In this document: piece after piece, positions 17,456-25,490 of the stretch
How the letters are laid out: each line of letters opens with the position of its first letter
Numbering within the stretch: the stretch's first letter is position 1
Origin: Streptomyces sp. NRRL F-5126
GTDB taxonomy: Bacteria > Actinomycetota > Actinomycetes > Streptomycetales > Streptomycetaceae
Reading direction: 5' to 3'
Assembly (NCBI RefSeq): GCF_000721265.1
Contig: NZ_JOFZ01000001.1
Coordinates: forward strand, 682,001 to 746,000
DNA: 64,000 bases
Notes under the pieces: model-generated
Databases searched by the model: none
What the model was told of the DNA's origin: nothing
The model's input: only the letters and a program-made list of their open reading frames with translations
Translations under genes and position numbers: made by a program

Positions 17456-17587
17456 GTCCCCACCGTCCTTACTCGCGTGCCCGTCCCGTCCATGCTCAGG
17501 GGACCATCCTGGCCCATGGCAGGTCCCGCCCCGAACACCGCGGGTGCCTCACACGTCCGGGAGAGCGGAAGCCGCGGCCGGGGTACG

Positions 17588-18844
17588 TCAGTAGTACCTC
17601 GCGCGGCTGCGGGAACGGCCGGAGCGCCGCGTGGAACGGCTCCGGCCGAGGTCGGCGCCGTCGTCGTCCAGGTACGAATACGCGTCGTCCCCGAGGTCCA
17701 GGTACGAGGGCACGGCCCGGCTGCGGGAGCGGCCGGCCACCCGCGAACGGCTGCGCGAACGGCCGCGGCCCCGGTCCTCGTCGTCGTAGCCGCCGCCGAA
17801 GCTCGTCGCGAAGTCGTCGTCGGCCAGCGTCCCGCCCCGCGCGAGGGTGCGCAGCTGCTCCCGCTGGCTCATCGGCGCCCGGGAGCGGGAGCGCGCCCGC
17901 GAGCGGCTGGGCTCGCGGTAGTAGGAGGTGTCGAGCGGCCTGGGGCTCTCGCTGCGGTCGCTGCCGAGGTCGGGGTAGTCCCGCAGCTCGTCGAAGTCGG
18001 TGTGCCGTTCCGAGCGCAGCCGGTAGGAGCGTGCGCCGTAGCTGCGCATTATCCGGTCCTGCTCCGCCAGGTCCGGGTGTCCGCCGCCGCGGGCGACCGC
18101 GCGCCCCGCGTCCAGCTCGGCGCGCTCGTACGCCATCAGGGGGCGGGTGGTGCGCACCCGCCCGGCGGAGTCGAAGTAGGGTGCGCGGCCCGAGCCGTGG
18201 CCGAGCATGTAGCGGTAGCTGTCGTCCGACTGCTCCACGGCCGCGGTCCTGCGCGGGTTGCGGAAGTTCGGCTGATTCGCGTACCCCACCATGTTCATGT
18301 GCATGGCGGTGGCCGGGTTGTCCCACTCCTCCAGCGCCTCGGTCTGCGCGTTCCGGTACTCCTCCTGGGTGTAACCGGTGGTGCCGCGCCGGTCACGGCG
18401 CCGCCGGCCGGTGCCGTCGTGGTCGCGGTGGTCCCGGTAGCCCTCGTAGTACGCGGGGAGGCGGTCCTCCACGTACCGGACGTCGGCACCGGCCGGTCCT
18501 GCCTGCCGCCGCCGGGTGCCGGTGCGGGAGCGGGGCGCGGCGGCGGAGAAGAGGATGGGGTGCTCCGCCTGGTGGGTGCTGTTGCCGTCGATCTCCTCGT
18601 CGTACTCGTCCTCGAGGCGGCGCCGGTCGCGGCTGCGGTACCCGTAGGTGCCCGGCTCGTTGCCGTAGGCGCGCTGCACGGCCAGCGGCCCCCCGGCGGA
18701 CAGGCCGGCCGCGGTCGCCGTGTTGCCCGCGCGCCGCTGCAGATCCAGCACGGACGCCGCACGGGACAACAGCGTGCTACCGCTGCGCCGCGCCCGGCTC
18801 CCGGCTCCTCCGCTCGCGCGAACCGGCTCATGGCGTGCGTACAT
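17588..18844 (-). CDS. Arg/Ser/Tyr-rich protein of unknown function with LQRRAGN motif
   Basis: A 418-residue, largely disordered-looking protein that I do not recognise. Near residues 28-45 it has LSRAASVLDLQRRAGNTA, similar to the LQxxAGN element found in many actinobacterial DUF4157-type and contractile-injection-linked proteins. The C-terminal third holds blocks of alternating Arg-Ser (RSRARSRSRAP, GRSRSRSRVAGRSRSRAVP, SGRSRSRARYY) separated by acidic Tyr/Asp stretches, much like eukaryotic RS domains. It has no signal peptide or membrane helix. ATG at 18844 follows GGGAG; GTG at 18847 is directly adjacent and also possible. The neighbours (aminotransferase, YbjN) give no functional clue. 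Confidence 0.7.
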   Translation of the reverse strand: MYARHEPVRASGGAGSRARRSGSTLLSRAASVLDLQRRAGNTATAAGLSAGGPLAVQRAYGNEPGTYGYRSRDRRRLEDEYDEEIDGNSTHQAEHPILFSAAAPRSRTGTRRRQAGPAGADVRYVEDRLPAYYEGYRDHRDHDGTGRRRRDRRGTTGYTQEEYRNAQTEALEEWDNPATAMHMNMVGYANQPNFRNPRRTAAVEQSDDSYRYMLGHGSGRAPYFDSAGRVRTTRPLMAYERAELDAGRAVARGGGHPDLAEQDRIMRSYGARSYRLRSERHTDFDELRDYPDLGSDRSESPRPLDTSYYREPSRSRARSRSRAPMSQREQLRTLARGGTLADDDFATSFGGGYDDEDRGRGRSRSRSRVAGRSRSRAVPSYLDLGDDAYSYLDDDGADLGRSRSTRRSGRSRSRARYY

Positions 18845-19005
18845 CACGGCTCCCTGGGAGTGGTGGGGGGCGTCCCGAGTGAACAGTCGGCCAAGGGTAC
18901 GACGCTAGGGCAGCGGGGGCGGGCGCCGCCAGGGCCGAGGGGGCACACCGTGAGGTCCTCGCGGGCAGTGGGACCGCACGCGCTGTGAGCCGGTGCGGGA
19001 CGTGG

Positions 19006-19038
19006 CAGGGCGCCGGGGTACGCGACCCCGGCGCCCTG
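19006..19038 (-). terminator. Hairpin terminator of the ybjN-like gene
   Basis: A perfect 14-bp inverted repeat (19006-19019 and 19025-19038) with loop ACGCG, just past the stop at 19072. Next to it, CCTGTGCGG is repeated in tandem (about 19035-19067). Confidence 0.8.
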
Positions 19039-19071
19039 TGCGGCCTGTGCGGCCTGTGCGGCCTGTGGCCC

Positions 19072-19605
19072 CTACGCGTCCTCGGGCTTCTCGTCGCCGG
19101 GTTCGAGACCCAGCTGCTCGACGAGCCACTTGTCGAACTCGATCGACGCGCGCACCCAGCTGACCGTCGACGACACGAAGTGGTCGAGACCCACGCCCGT
19201 ACCGATCAGCATCTGCGCCTCGCCGATCAGGCGGACGGTCGGCGGGCCCTCTTCCTCCTCGTGCACGTGGCTGTAGACCTTCGGCCACAGGGTGCGCCTG
19301 TTCCAGTCGTCGATCAGCTCGAGGATCCGCAGCTTGTCGTCGACCCCGTGCGGGCGGTCGTAGAACGTGCGCACCGAGAAGACCTGCTGCTCCTCGTCGC
19401 CGCGGAACATGAAGTACGTGCGGAATTCCTCCCACGGCGCCGCGAGGTCGCCCTCGTCGTCGACGACGTACTTCAGCTCCATCTGGTCGAGGAGCTGCTT
19501 GACCAGGTCCTGGTCGGGGACGACGACGGGAGCCGGCCCCGCAGGACCCTCCTCGGGCTCGGGGCGCCCCCCGAAATTCGGAATCGCGGACGGATCGATG
19601 CTCAC
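19072..19605 (-). CDS. YbjN domain-containing protein
   Basis: A 177-residue acidic protein with the YbjN fold pattern (type III secretion chaperone-like). It has LVKQLLDQMELKYVVDDEGD, TYFMFRGDEEQQVFSVR, ILELIDDWNRRTLWPKVY and a C-terminal VSSTVSWVRASIEFDKWL helix. YbjN proteins are small, probably regulatory or chaperone-like; no enzymatic role is known. GTG at 19605 is preferred, with GGGAAG eight to nine bases upstream; the frame extends to 19665 without a good signal. A strong hairpin follows the stop. Confidence 0.85.
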   Translation of the reverse strand: MSIDPSAIPNFGGRPEPEEGPAGPAPVVVPDQDLVKQLLDQMELKYVVDDEGDLAAPWEEFRTYFMFRGDEEQQVFSVRTFYDRPHGVDDKLRILELIDDWNRRTLWPKVYSHVHEEEEGPPTVRLIGEAQMLIGTGVGLDHFVSSTVSWVRASIEFDKWLVEQLGLEPGDEKPEDA

Positions 19606-19748
19606 CGTGTTCTTCCCTTCGTACGGATCCCGCCATCCTCCCTCATCAGGCCCGGGAAGTGGCAAGCCAGGTGGACGGGGCGCCGGACGTTTTCCCGTCT
19701 GTCGCTACTGCCGCCGGACCCTTCGCCTGCCCAGCGTGCGCCGCCTTA

Positions 19749-19782
19749 CGCGACGCGCGGGGCACGTACCCCGCGCGTCGCG
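19749..19782 (-). terminator. Hairpin terminator of clpB
   Basis: A perfect 14-bp inverted repeat (19749-19762 and 19769-19782) with loop CACGTA, located 25 bp past the clpB stop codon. Confidence 0.8.
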
Positions 19783-19806
19783 GCTCGCGCCTCGTACGCG
19801 GCGCGC

Positions 19807-22482
19807 CTACAGCGTCTTGGCCGGAGGCTCCGCGTCCTCGGCCGGGCCCTCGGCCTCCTGGACCTGGACGTCCTCCACCGGGGCGGAGCCGTCCGGCCTG
19901 CCCACGATCAGGCCGTCGCCGAACCGGTCGACGCGCACCGTGTCGCCGTCCGTGACCTCGCCCGCCAGGATCTCCTTCGCGAGCCGGTCGCCGATCGCCG
20001 TCTGCACCAGCCGCCGCAGCGGCCGCGCCCCGTACGCCGGGTCGTTGCCCTCGTCGGCCAGCCAGTCGAGCGCGGCGGGCGTGACGTCGAGGGTCAGCCT
20101 GCGCTCGGCGAGCCGCTTCGCGAGGCGCCCGACCTGGAGCCCGGCGATGCGCGCCAGCTCGTCGCGCGACAGGGCGGAGAAGACGACCATGTCGTCGAGG
20201 CGGTTGAGGAACTCCGGCTTGAAGGAGGACCGCACGACCCCGAGCACCTGCTCGCGCTTCTGCTCCTGCGAGGTGCCCGTCTCCACCAGGTACTGGCTGC
20301 CGAGGTTCGACGTCAGCACCAGGATGGTGTTGCGGAAGTCGACCGTGCGGCCCTGGCCGTCGGTCAGCCGCCCGTCGTCGAGCACCTGCAGCAGCACGTC
20401 GAAGACCTCGGGGTGCGCCTTCTCGACCTCGTCGAGCAGCACCACCGAGTACGGGCGCCTGCGCACCGCCTCGGTGAGCTGGCCGCCCTCCTCGTAGCCG
20501 ACGTAGCCGGGGGGCGCACCGACGAGCCGCGCCACCGAGTGCTTCTCGCCGTACTCGCTCATGTCGACGCGGATCATGGCCCGCTCGTCGTCGAAGAGGA
20601 AGTCCGCGAGCGCGCGCGCCAGCTCGGTCTTGCCGACGCCGGTGGGGCCGAGGAAGAGGAACGAGCCGGTCGGACGGTCGGGGTCGGAGATGCCGGCGCG
20701 CGTGCGCCGCACGGCGTCGGACACCGCGCGCACCGCCTCGGACTGGCCGATCAGCCGCCTGCCGAGCTCCTCCTCCATGCGCAGCAGCTTCTGCGTCTCG
20801 CCCTCCAGCAGCCGGCCGGCGGGGATACCCGTCCAGGAGGCGACGACGTCGGCGATGTCGTCGGGGCCGACCTCCTCCTTGACCATGGTGTTCTTGTTCT
20901 CGTCGCTCTCCTGCTCCTCCTCGGCCGAGGCCTCGCGCAGCTCCTGCTCGACCGCGGGGATCTCCCCGTAGAGGAGCTTGGAGGCGGTGTCGAAGTCGCC
21001 GTCGCGCTGGGCGCGCTCGGCCTGGCCGTGCAGCTCGTCGATGCGCTCCTTGAGCTCACCGACCCTGTTCAGGCCCTTCTTCTCCTTCTCCCACCGCGCG
21101 GTCAGGCCGCGCAGCTCCTCCTTGCGGTTCTCCAGGTCGCGGCGGAGCTTTTCGAGGCGCTGCACGGAGCCGGGGTCCGACTCGTTGCGCAGGGCGAGCT
21201 CCTCCATGGAGAGCCGGTCGACGACGCGCTGCAGCTCGTCGATCTCGACGGGCGAGGAGTCGATCTCCATGCGCAGCCGCGAGGCGGCCTCGTCGACGAG
21301 GTCGATGGCCTTGTCGGGCAGGAAGCGCGACGTGATGTAGCGGTCGGACAGGGTCGCGGCGGCCACCAGGGCGGCGTCCGCGATCTGCACCTTGTGGTGC
21401 GCCTCGTAGCGGCCCTTGAGGCCGCGCAGGATCGCGATGGAGTCCTCGACGGACGGCTCGGCGACCAGCACCTGCTGGAAGCGGCGCTCAAGGGCCGCGT
21501 CCTTCTCGATGTGCTCGCGGTACTCGTCGAGCGTCGTCGCGCCGACCATCCGCAGCTCGCCGCGCGCGAGCATCGGCTTGAGCATGTTGCCGGCGTCCAT
21601 GGCGGAGTCGCCGCCGGCGCCCGCGCCGACGACGGTGTGCAGCTCGTCGATGAACGTGATGATCTGCCCGTCGCTGTCCTTGATCTCGGACAGCACGGTC
21701 TTCAGGCGCTCCTCGAACTCGCCGCGGTACTTCGCTCCGGCGACCATCGCGCCGAGGTCGAGCGCGATGAGCCGCTTGTTCTTCAGCGACTCGGGCACGT
21801 CGCCCTTGTCGATGCGCTGGGCGAGGCCCTCGACGACGGCGGTCTTGCCGACGCCGGGCTCGCCGATGAGCACCGGGTTGTTCTTCGTGCGGCGGGACAG
21901 TACCTGCACGACGCGCCGGATCTCGTGGTCCCGGCCGATGACCGGGTCGAGCCTGCCCTCGCGTGCGGCCGCCGTGAAGTCCGTGCCGAACTTCTCCAGC
22001 GCCTTGTAGTTGCCCTCCGGATCGGGTGTCGTCACCCGGCGTCCCCCTCTGGCCTTCTCGAAGGCGTCGACAAGCTTCCTGGCCGTGGCCCCTTGCCCGG
22101 CCAGCACCTCACCGGCCTGCCCGCCCTTGGCGGCGATGCCGATGAGCAGGTGCTCCGTCGACACGTACTCGTCGCCGAGGTCGCGTGCGCGCTTCGTGGC
22201 GTCGGCGATCACGGCGAGCAGGTCGCGGTTGGCCTGCGGCGGGGCCACGGTGGACCCGGCGACGCTCGGCAGCCCCGCGAGCAGTTGCTCGGCGCCCGAC
22301 CTGACGGCGGCCAGATCGGCCTCCACGGCGGACAGCAGGTCAGTGACGTTCTCGTTGTCCTGCCCGGCCAGCAGCGCGAGCAGGAGATGCGCGGGGGTCA
22401 GATCGGGGTGTCCCGCTGCCACGGCACTGTTGCTCGCGGCACTGATCGCTTCCCGGCTCCTGTTGGTCAGCTCGGCGTCCAC
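19807..22482 (-). CDS. clpB: ATP-dependent disaggregase ClpB
   Basis: An Hsp100 chaperone of about 891 residues that pulls polypeptides out of aggregates together with DnaK/DnaJ/GrpE. It has a Clp N-domain (two Clp_N repeats, residues 1-150), first AAA+ module with Walker [18 protein letters not shown], a coiled-coil middle domain (about 400-530), a second AAA+ module with [15 protein letters not shown], and a C-terminal D2-small domain. GTG at 22482 is chosen after GGAGGAGAGAGCGCAC; ATG at 22506 is an alternative. A HAIR operator 50 bp upstream places it in the HspR regulon, like the dnaK operon in this window. Confidence 0.97.
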   Translation of the reverse strand: MDAELTNRSREAISAASNSAVAAGHPDLTPAHLLLALLAGQDNENVTDLLSAVEADLAAVRSGAEQLLAGLPSVAGSTVAPPQANRDLLAVIADATKRARDLGDEYVSTEHLLIGIAAKGGQAGEVLAGQGATARKLVDAFEKARGGRRVTTPDPEGNYKALEKFGTDFTAAAREGRLDPVIGRDHEIRRVVQVLSRRTKNNPVLIGEPGVGKTAVVEGLAQRIDKGDVPESLKNKRLIALDLGAMVAGAKYRGEFEERLKTVLSEIKDSDGQIITFIDELHTVVGAGAGGDSAMDAGNMLKPMLARGELRMVGATTLDEYREHIEKDAALERRFQQVLVAEPSVEDSIAILRGLKGRYEAHHKVQIADAALVAAATLSDRYITSRFLPDKAIDLVDEAASRLRMEIDSSPVEIDELQRVVDRLSMEELALRNESDPGSVQRLEKLRRDLENRKEELRGLTARWEKEKKGLNRVGELKERIDELHGQAERAQRDGDFDTASKLLYGEIPAVEQELREASAEEEQESDENKNTMVKEEVGPDDIADVVASWTGIPAGRLLEGETQKLLRMEEELGRRLIGQSEAVRAVSDAVRRTRAGISDPDRPTGSFLFLGPTGVGKTELARALADFLFDDERAMIRVDMSEYGEKHSVARLVGAPPGYVGYEEGGQLTEAVRRRPYSVVLLDEVEKAHPEVFDVLLQVLDDGRLTDGQGRTVDFRNTILVLTSNLGSQYLVETGTSQEQKREQVLGVVRSSFKPEFLNRLDDMVVFSALSRDELARIAGLQVGRLAKRLAERRLTLDVTPAALDWLADEGNDPAYGARPLRRLVQTAIGDRLAKEILAGEVTDGDTVRVDRFGDGLIVGRPDGSAPVEDVQVQEAEGPAEDAEPPAKTL

Positions 22483-22532
22483 GTGCGCTCTCTCCTCCTG
22501 TTCCAAACTCTGACGATGAGAACGTGCGTAAA

Positions 22533-22553
22533 GTTGAGTCTAGTCCACTCAAC
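22533..22553. promoter_or_regulatory. HspR operator (HAIR) of clpB
   Basis: GTTGAGT-N7-ACTCAAC matches the HAIR consensus CTTGAGT-N7-ACTCAAG except at the two outer bases. It sits 50 bp before the clpB start and 47 bp before the divergent PPOX gene, so it may affect both. Confidence 0.88.
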
Positions 22554-22599
22554 CCGAAAACGGGACCACGACCCGGGACCGGCTTCTAAGCTCTGACGC

Positions 22600-23007
22600 A
22601 TGACGATCGACGTGCGCGCGCCGCACCCCGAGTACCTCGCGTTCTGGCGCGAACACCACATCTGCACGCTCACCACGCACCGCGCGGACGGCTCGCCGCA
22701 CGTGGTGCCCGTGTGCGTCACGTACGACCCGGAGGCGGGTGTCGCGCGCGTGATCACGTCGAAGCACAGCAGGAAGGCCGCGAACGTCCTGGCGGCGGAC
22801 GGGCCCGGCGGCGCGCGCGTCGCGGTCTGCCAGGTGTCGAGGGGGCGCTGGGCGACGCTGGAGGGCCGGGCGCGCGTGCGCACGGAGCCCGAGGTGGTCG
22901 CCGACGCCGAGCGCCGGCACGAGGAGCGCTACGGGCGCCCGCCGCGGGAGAACCCGGAGCGCGTGGTCATCGAGATAGCCGTCGACCGGGCCATGGGCCG
23001 CGCCTGA
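22600..23007 (+). CDS. PPOX-class flavin/F420-dependent oxidoreductase
   Basis: A 135-residue split-barrel protein of the pyridoxamine-phosphate-oxidase-like class. It has HHICTLTTHRADGSPHVVPVCVTYD, VITSKHSRKAANVLA (cofactor phosphate region) and RWATLEGRARV. Actinobacterial members of this size commonly bind F420 or FMN and reduce small molecules or biliverdin. The substrate is unknown. It is divergent from clpB, with the HAIR operator in between, and ends before a strong hairpin. Confidence 0.85.
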   Translation: MTIDVRAPHPEYLAFWREHHICTLTTHRADGSPHVVPVCVTYDPEAGVARVITSKHSRKAANVLAADGPGGARVAVCQVSRGRWATLEGRARVRTEPEVVADAERRHEERYGRPPRENPERVVIEIAVDRAMGRA

Positions 23008-23052
23008 CGGGCCGGCCGCGCACGCACACGCCCGGCGCCCGCACGCGGGCAG

Positions 23053-23097
23053 CACAACGGCGCCATCGCGTTTCAGGTCCACGATGGCGCCGTTGTG
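23053..23097. terminator. Bidirectional hairpin terminator
   Basis: A perfect 16-bp inverted repeat (23053-23068 and 23082-23097) with a 13-base loop. It lies between the convergent PPOX gene (plus) and the Rieske-like gene (minus) and can serve both. Confidence 0.85.
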
Positions 23098-23139
23098 TGG
23101 GGGAAGCGCCTGAGCGACTTGTTACGACGGGGGAATCGC

Positions 23140-23460
23140 TCAGGCACTGCGGGGGGTGGCTGTATGAGGTTGTGGAACCACCAGCTCGTGGTCCCGCCGC
23201 TCCAGATTAACAAAAATCATGTCATACCTGATGCAGCATCGGACCAGCTGCGGCGCGCCGTGGGGGCGGCGCAGGCAGCGGTACGCACGGACGTCGTCGT
23301 CCTCCTCGCGCACGACGAGCACGGGCTCACCGAACAACGTGACCCTCACCGAGTCCCCGCGCCGCGGAATCGCGGACACGAGATCGACGAAGTGCCACCC
23401 GGAACGGTAGGCCGCGGCCATCTCACGCCGGAGACTTGCGTCGTCCGCCGGGGTTGTCAT
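23140..23460 (-). CDS. Small Rieske-like protein lacking canonical cluster ligands
   Basis: A 106-residue protein. The stretch SGWHFVDLVSAIPRRGDSV and then VTLFGEPVLVVREEDDDVRAYRCLRRPHGAPQL resembles the start of Rieske ferredoxin domains. The usual CxH...CxxH ligand pattern is not present; only RCLRRPH and a later RCC could contribute, so cluster binding is doubtful. Its ATG overlaps the stop of the secreted repeat-peptide gene as ATGA (23457-23460), so the two are translationally coupled and probably function together. I do not know the family. It could be a binding or maturation partner for the peptide, but this is inference. Confidence 0.7.
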   Translation of the reverse strand: MTTPADDASLRREMAAAYRSGWHFVDLVSAIPRRGDSVRVTLFGEPVLVVREEDDDVRAYRCLRRPHGAPQLVRCCIRYDMIFVNLERRDHELVVPQPHTATPRSA

Positions 23461-23789
23461 GCCCGGAAGGCGGACGTGGTGCTCGTGGGGCCGCCGGCTG
23501 CGGCGGAGGGCCAGCTGATGTCCGCGGGTGTGGCGTGCACCGGTCCATTGACCGGGGCCGCCGGCCAGCTGATGTCCGCGGGAACGACCGCCGTGCCGTG
23601 CGAGCTCGCGGAGGGCCAGCTGATGTCCGCGGGGACTGCTTCGTGCGCACTCGTTCCGGCGTGGGCCGACGTCGCGTTCACGGCGCCCGGCGCGTCCCCG
23701 GACCCAAAGCCCGTGGCGGCGACGGTTCCGCATGCCAACGGGATGGCGAACGCCGCCGCAAGCATCGAGCGAAGCAATCTCTTCTTCAT
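23457..23789 (-). CDS. Secreted triple-repeat peptide (PADISWP)
   Basis: A 110-residue predicted secreted protein. It has a Sec-type signal (MKKRLLRSMLAAAFAIPLACGTVAA, cleavage likely near residue 25; the Cys at 20 is not in a convincing lipobox), then an Ala/Gly/Ser/Thr-rich body holding three copies of PADISWP at about residues 53-59, 70-76 and 88-94. The copies are spaced 17 and 18 residues apart by variable Ala/Ser/Gly/Pro linkers. The only Trp residues are in the repeats, and there is no Cys after the signal. It is coupled by ATGA overlap to the Rieske-like gene and divergent from a LuxR-type regulator. Function unknown; a multi-core precursor or a surface peptide are both possible. Confidence 0.78.
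   Translation of the reverse strand: MKKRLLRSMLAAAFAIPLACGTVAATGFGSGDAPGAVNATSAHAGTSAHEAVPADISWPSASSHGTAVVPADISWPAAPVNGPVHATPADISWPSAAAGGPTSTTSAFRA
23509..23632. repeat. Three identical 19-bp direct repeats in the secreted-peptide gene
   Basis: GGCCAGCTGATGTCCGCGG occurs at 23509-23527, 23563-23581 and 23614-23632 with no differences, even at third codon positions. The spacers between copies are unrelated. On the coding strand the block encodes most of PADISWP. Confidence 0.95.
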
Positions 23790-23827
23790 CGTCGGCTTCG
23801 TCCTCACTTGATGGAATCTCTTCCCCG

Positions 23828-23906
23828 TTGACAACGACAATGACCCACGCCAGGACCCCAGCGCCACATCGGCGAGGCATCATGTTCCTGCAGGTTCAGC
23901 AACCTG
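23828..23906. promoter_or_regulatory. Divergent control region: possible promoter and palindrome
   Basis: CAGGTT-CAGC-AACCTG at 23891-23906 is a perfect inverted repeat ending 12 bp before the regulator start, so it is a candidate autoregulatory operator. TTGACA at 23828-23833 with CAGGAC 17 bp downstream is a possible plus-strand promoter. The -10 match is weak. Confidence 0.5.
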
Positions 23907-23918
23907 AGGGGTGGATAA

Positions 23919-24902
23919 ATGGGGACGAGATACACAGAACAGGCACATCAGCACTCTCTGACAGATCTGTGTGCTGAAGGTAAGCGGCTGTATGCGGCCG
24001 CGCTCCAGGCCGGCCGCATAGCAAAACGCGAAATAGAGACAGCCCCTTGCCTGGTGGATTTCGCCCTACTGCACCCTGATCCGGACGATCCGGACTGGCT
24101 GCGCCCCGTCGCACCGTCCATCGCCCTGGCGCAGCGGCTGCACCCGATCGAACGGGATATCCAGGAGCAGCGCCGCCGATCCCTCGACCTCACCGCGTCC
24201 TTCGACGAGTTCATGGCAATCAGCGCCCAGGCGCCGCCCAGTATCCACGCCATCACCGTGCTGGAGGGGTCCCACCGCATCAACGCGGCTCTCGACGTCG
24301 CCACCACCGAGCTCAAGAGCGAGGTGCTGACGGTCCAGCCGGGGGGCGGCCGTCCCGAGCGCCTGCTGAGCCAGGCCATCACGCGCAGCAAACCCCTGAT
24401 CGACCGCGGCATCAGCATGCGCACGCTCTACCAGCACACCGTCCGCTACAGCCAGAACACCTTCGCCTACATCGACCATCTGGCCGGCGCCAAGATGGAG
24501 ATACGGACGATGGAGCAGCTCATAGAACGGCTCATCATCTTCGACGACGCGGTGGCCTTCATTCCGGCGCGCGACGACGACGGCGCGGCGCTCGAACTGC
24601 GGCACCCCGGCCTCGTGAGCTATCTCACCAAGATCTTCGATCACCTGTGGCAGCGCGCGACCCCCCTGGTCCAGCCGCTGTCCGCGGCTCCGGACGCCGA
24701 GGGCATCACCGAAGTGCAGCGCTCCATCGCCAAACTGCTCGTCGAAGGGCTCGTCGACGAGGCCATAGCGCGCCGCCTGGGCATGAACGTCCGCACCTGC
24801 CGCGCGCACATCGCCAAGCTCGCCGCCGCACTGGGTAGCGGCAGCCGTGCCCAACTCGGCTTCCTCATAGCACAGTCCGGGATCCTGGGGGAGAGGGACT
24901 GA
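23919..24902 (+). CDS. LuxR-C-terminal HTH transcriptional regulator
   Basis: A 327-residue regulator. The C-terminal HTH reads SIAKLLVEGLVDEAIARRLGMNVRTCRAHIAKLAAALGSGSRAQLGFLIAQSG (split here by function: scaffold helix, recognition helix MNVRTCRAHIAKLA). The N-terminal 220 residues are a TrmB/phospholipase-D-like sensor region (RSKPLIDRGISMRTLYQHTVR, MEIRTMEQLIERLIIFDDAVAFIP), a layout common in small natural-product loci of Streptomyces. ATG at 23919 follows GAGGGGTGGATAA. It is transcribed away from the secreted-peptide/Rieske-like pair and is their likely regulator. Confidence 0.82.
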   Translation: MGTRYTEQAHQHSLTDLCAEGKRLYAAALQAGRIAKREIETAPCLVDFALLHPDPDDPDWLRPVAPSIALAQRLHPIERDIQEQRRRSLDLTASFDEFMAISAQAPPSIHAITVLEGSHRINAALDVATTELKSEVLTVQPGGGRPERLLSQAITRSKPLIDRGISMRTLYQHTVRYSQNTFAYIDHLAGAKMEIRTMEQLIERLIIFDDAVAFIPARDDDGAALELRHPGLVSYLTKIFDHLWQRATPLVQPLSAAPDAEGITEVQRSIAKLLVEGLVDEAIARRLGMNVRTCRAHIAKLAAALGSGSRAQLGFLIAQSGILGERD

Positions 24903-24966
24903 GGACGGCGCCGGCCGAGGTGCGGCCCACCCACGGGCATGCTGAGCCACCGGGACAGCAAGCGCA

Positions 24967-25000
24967 AGGGGCCGGTACACCCGAAGGCGTACCGGCCCCT
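24967..25000. terminator. Bidirectional hairpin terminator
   Basis: A perfect 12-bp inverted repeat (24967-24978 and 24989-25000), located between the ends of the convergent LuxR-type gene (24902) and hspR (25010). Confidence 0.85.
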
Positions 25001-25009
25001 CACCGTCGC

Positions 25010-25486
25010 TCACTCCGGGCGCCCAGGCCTCCACACCACCAGCGCGCTCGCCTGCCGCACGTCCTCGTACGGCACCAGATCGCGCCGGTACGAGGCGTGC
25101 ACCTGGGCCTCGCGCTGCCGCATGGCCGCCGCCGCGCCCTCGACCGCGGCCGACAGCTCGGCGACCCTCGACTGCAGCGCGGCGACCTGGTTCTCCAGCT
25201 CGATGATCCGCTTGATGCCGGCGAGGTTGATGCCCTCGTCCTGGGACAGCTGCTGCACCTGCCTCAGCAGCTGGATGTCCCGCGCCGAGTAGCGTCTGCC
25301 CCGCCCGGCCGTGCGGTCGGGGGAGACCAGCCCGAGACGGTCGTACTGCCGGAGCGTCTGGGGGTGCAGCCCGGACAGCTGGGCCGCCACCGAGATGACG
25401 TAGACCGGGGTCTCCTCCGTCAGCTCGTACGCCCTGCCGAACGCGGCAGAGGCACGGCGCCGGGCGCCGCCGCCGTCCCTGTCCAT
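25010..25486 (-). CDS. hspR: Heat-shock repressor HspR (MerR family)
   Basis: A 158-residue MerR-type repressor. The winged HTH is VYVISVAAQLSGLHPQTLRQYDRLGLVSPDR, followed by GRGRRYSARDIQLLRQVQQL and a coiled coil (IIELENQVAALQSRVAELSAA). HspR with DnaK as co-repressor binds HAIR sites; three such sites are in this window, two before dnaK and one before clpB. It is the last gene of dnaK-grpE-dnaJ-hspR; ATG at 25486 lies four bases past the dnaJ stop. The product therefore represses its own operon. Confidence 0.96.
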   Translation of the reverse strand: MDRDGGGARRRASAAFGRAYELTEETPVYVISVAAQLSGLHPQTLRQYDRLGLVSPDRTAGRGRRYSARDIQLLRQVQQLSQDEGINLAGIKRIIELENQVAALQSRVAELSAAVEGAAAAMRQREAQVHASYRRDLVPYEDVRQASALVVWRPGRPE

Positions 25487-25490
25487 GACG

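Noticed and set aside
18985..22596. A 1203-codon open frame on the plus strand opposite clpB and ybjN
   Set aside because: It is the antisense of two clear genes; composition (His/Arg/Val/Leu low complexity) is that of a shadow frame.
23509..23632. Three regularly spaced 19-bp identical repeats as a CRISPR-like array
   Set aside because: The repeats are in frame inside a signal-peptide-bearing gene, number only three, and no cas gene is near.
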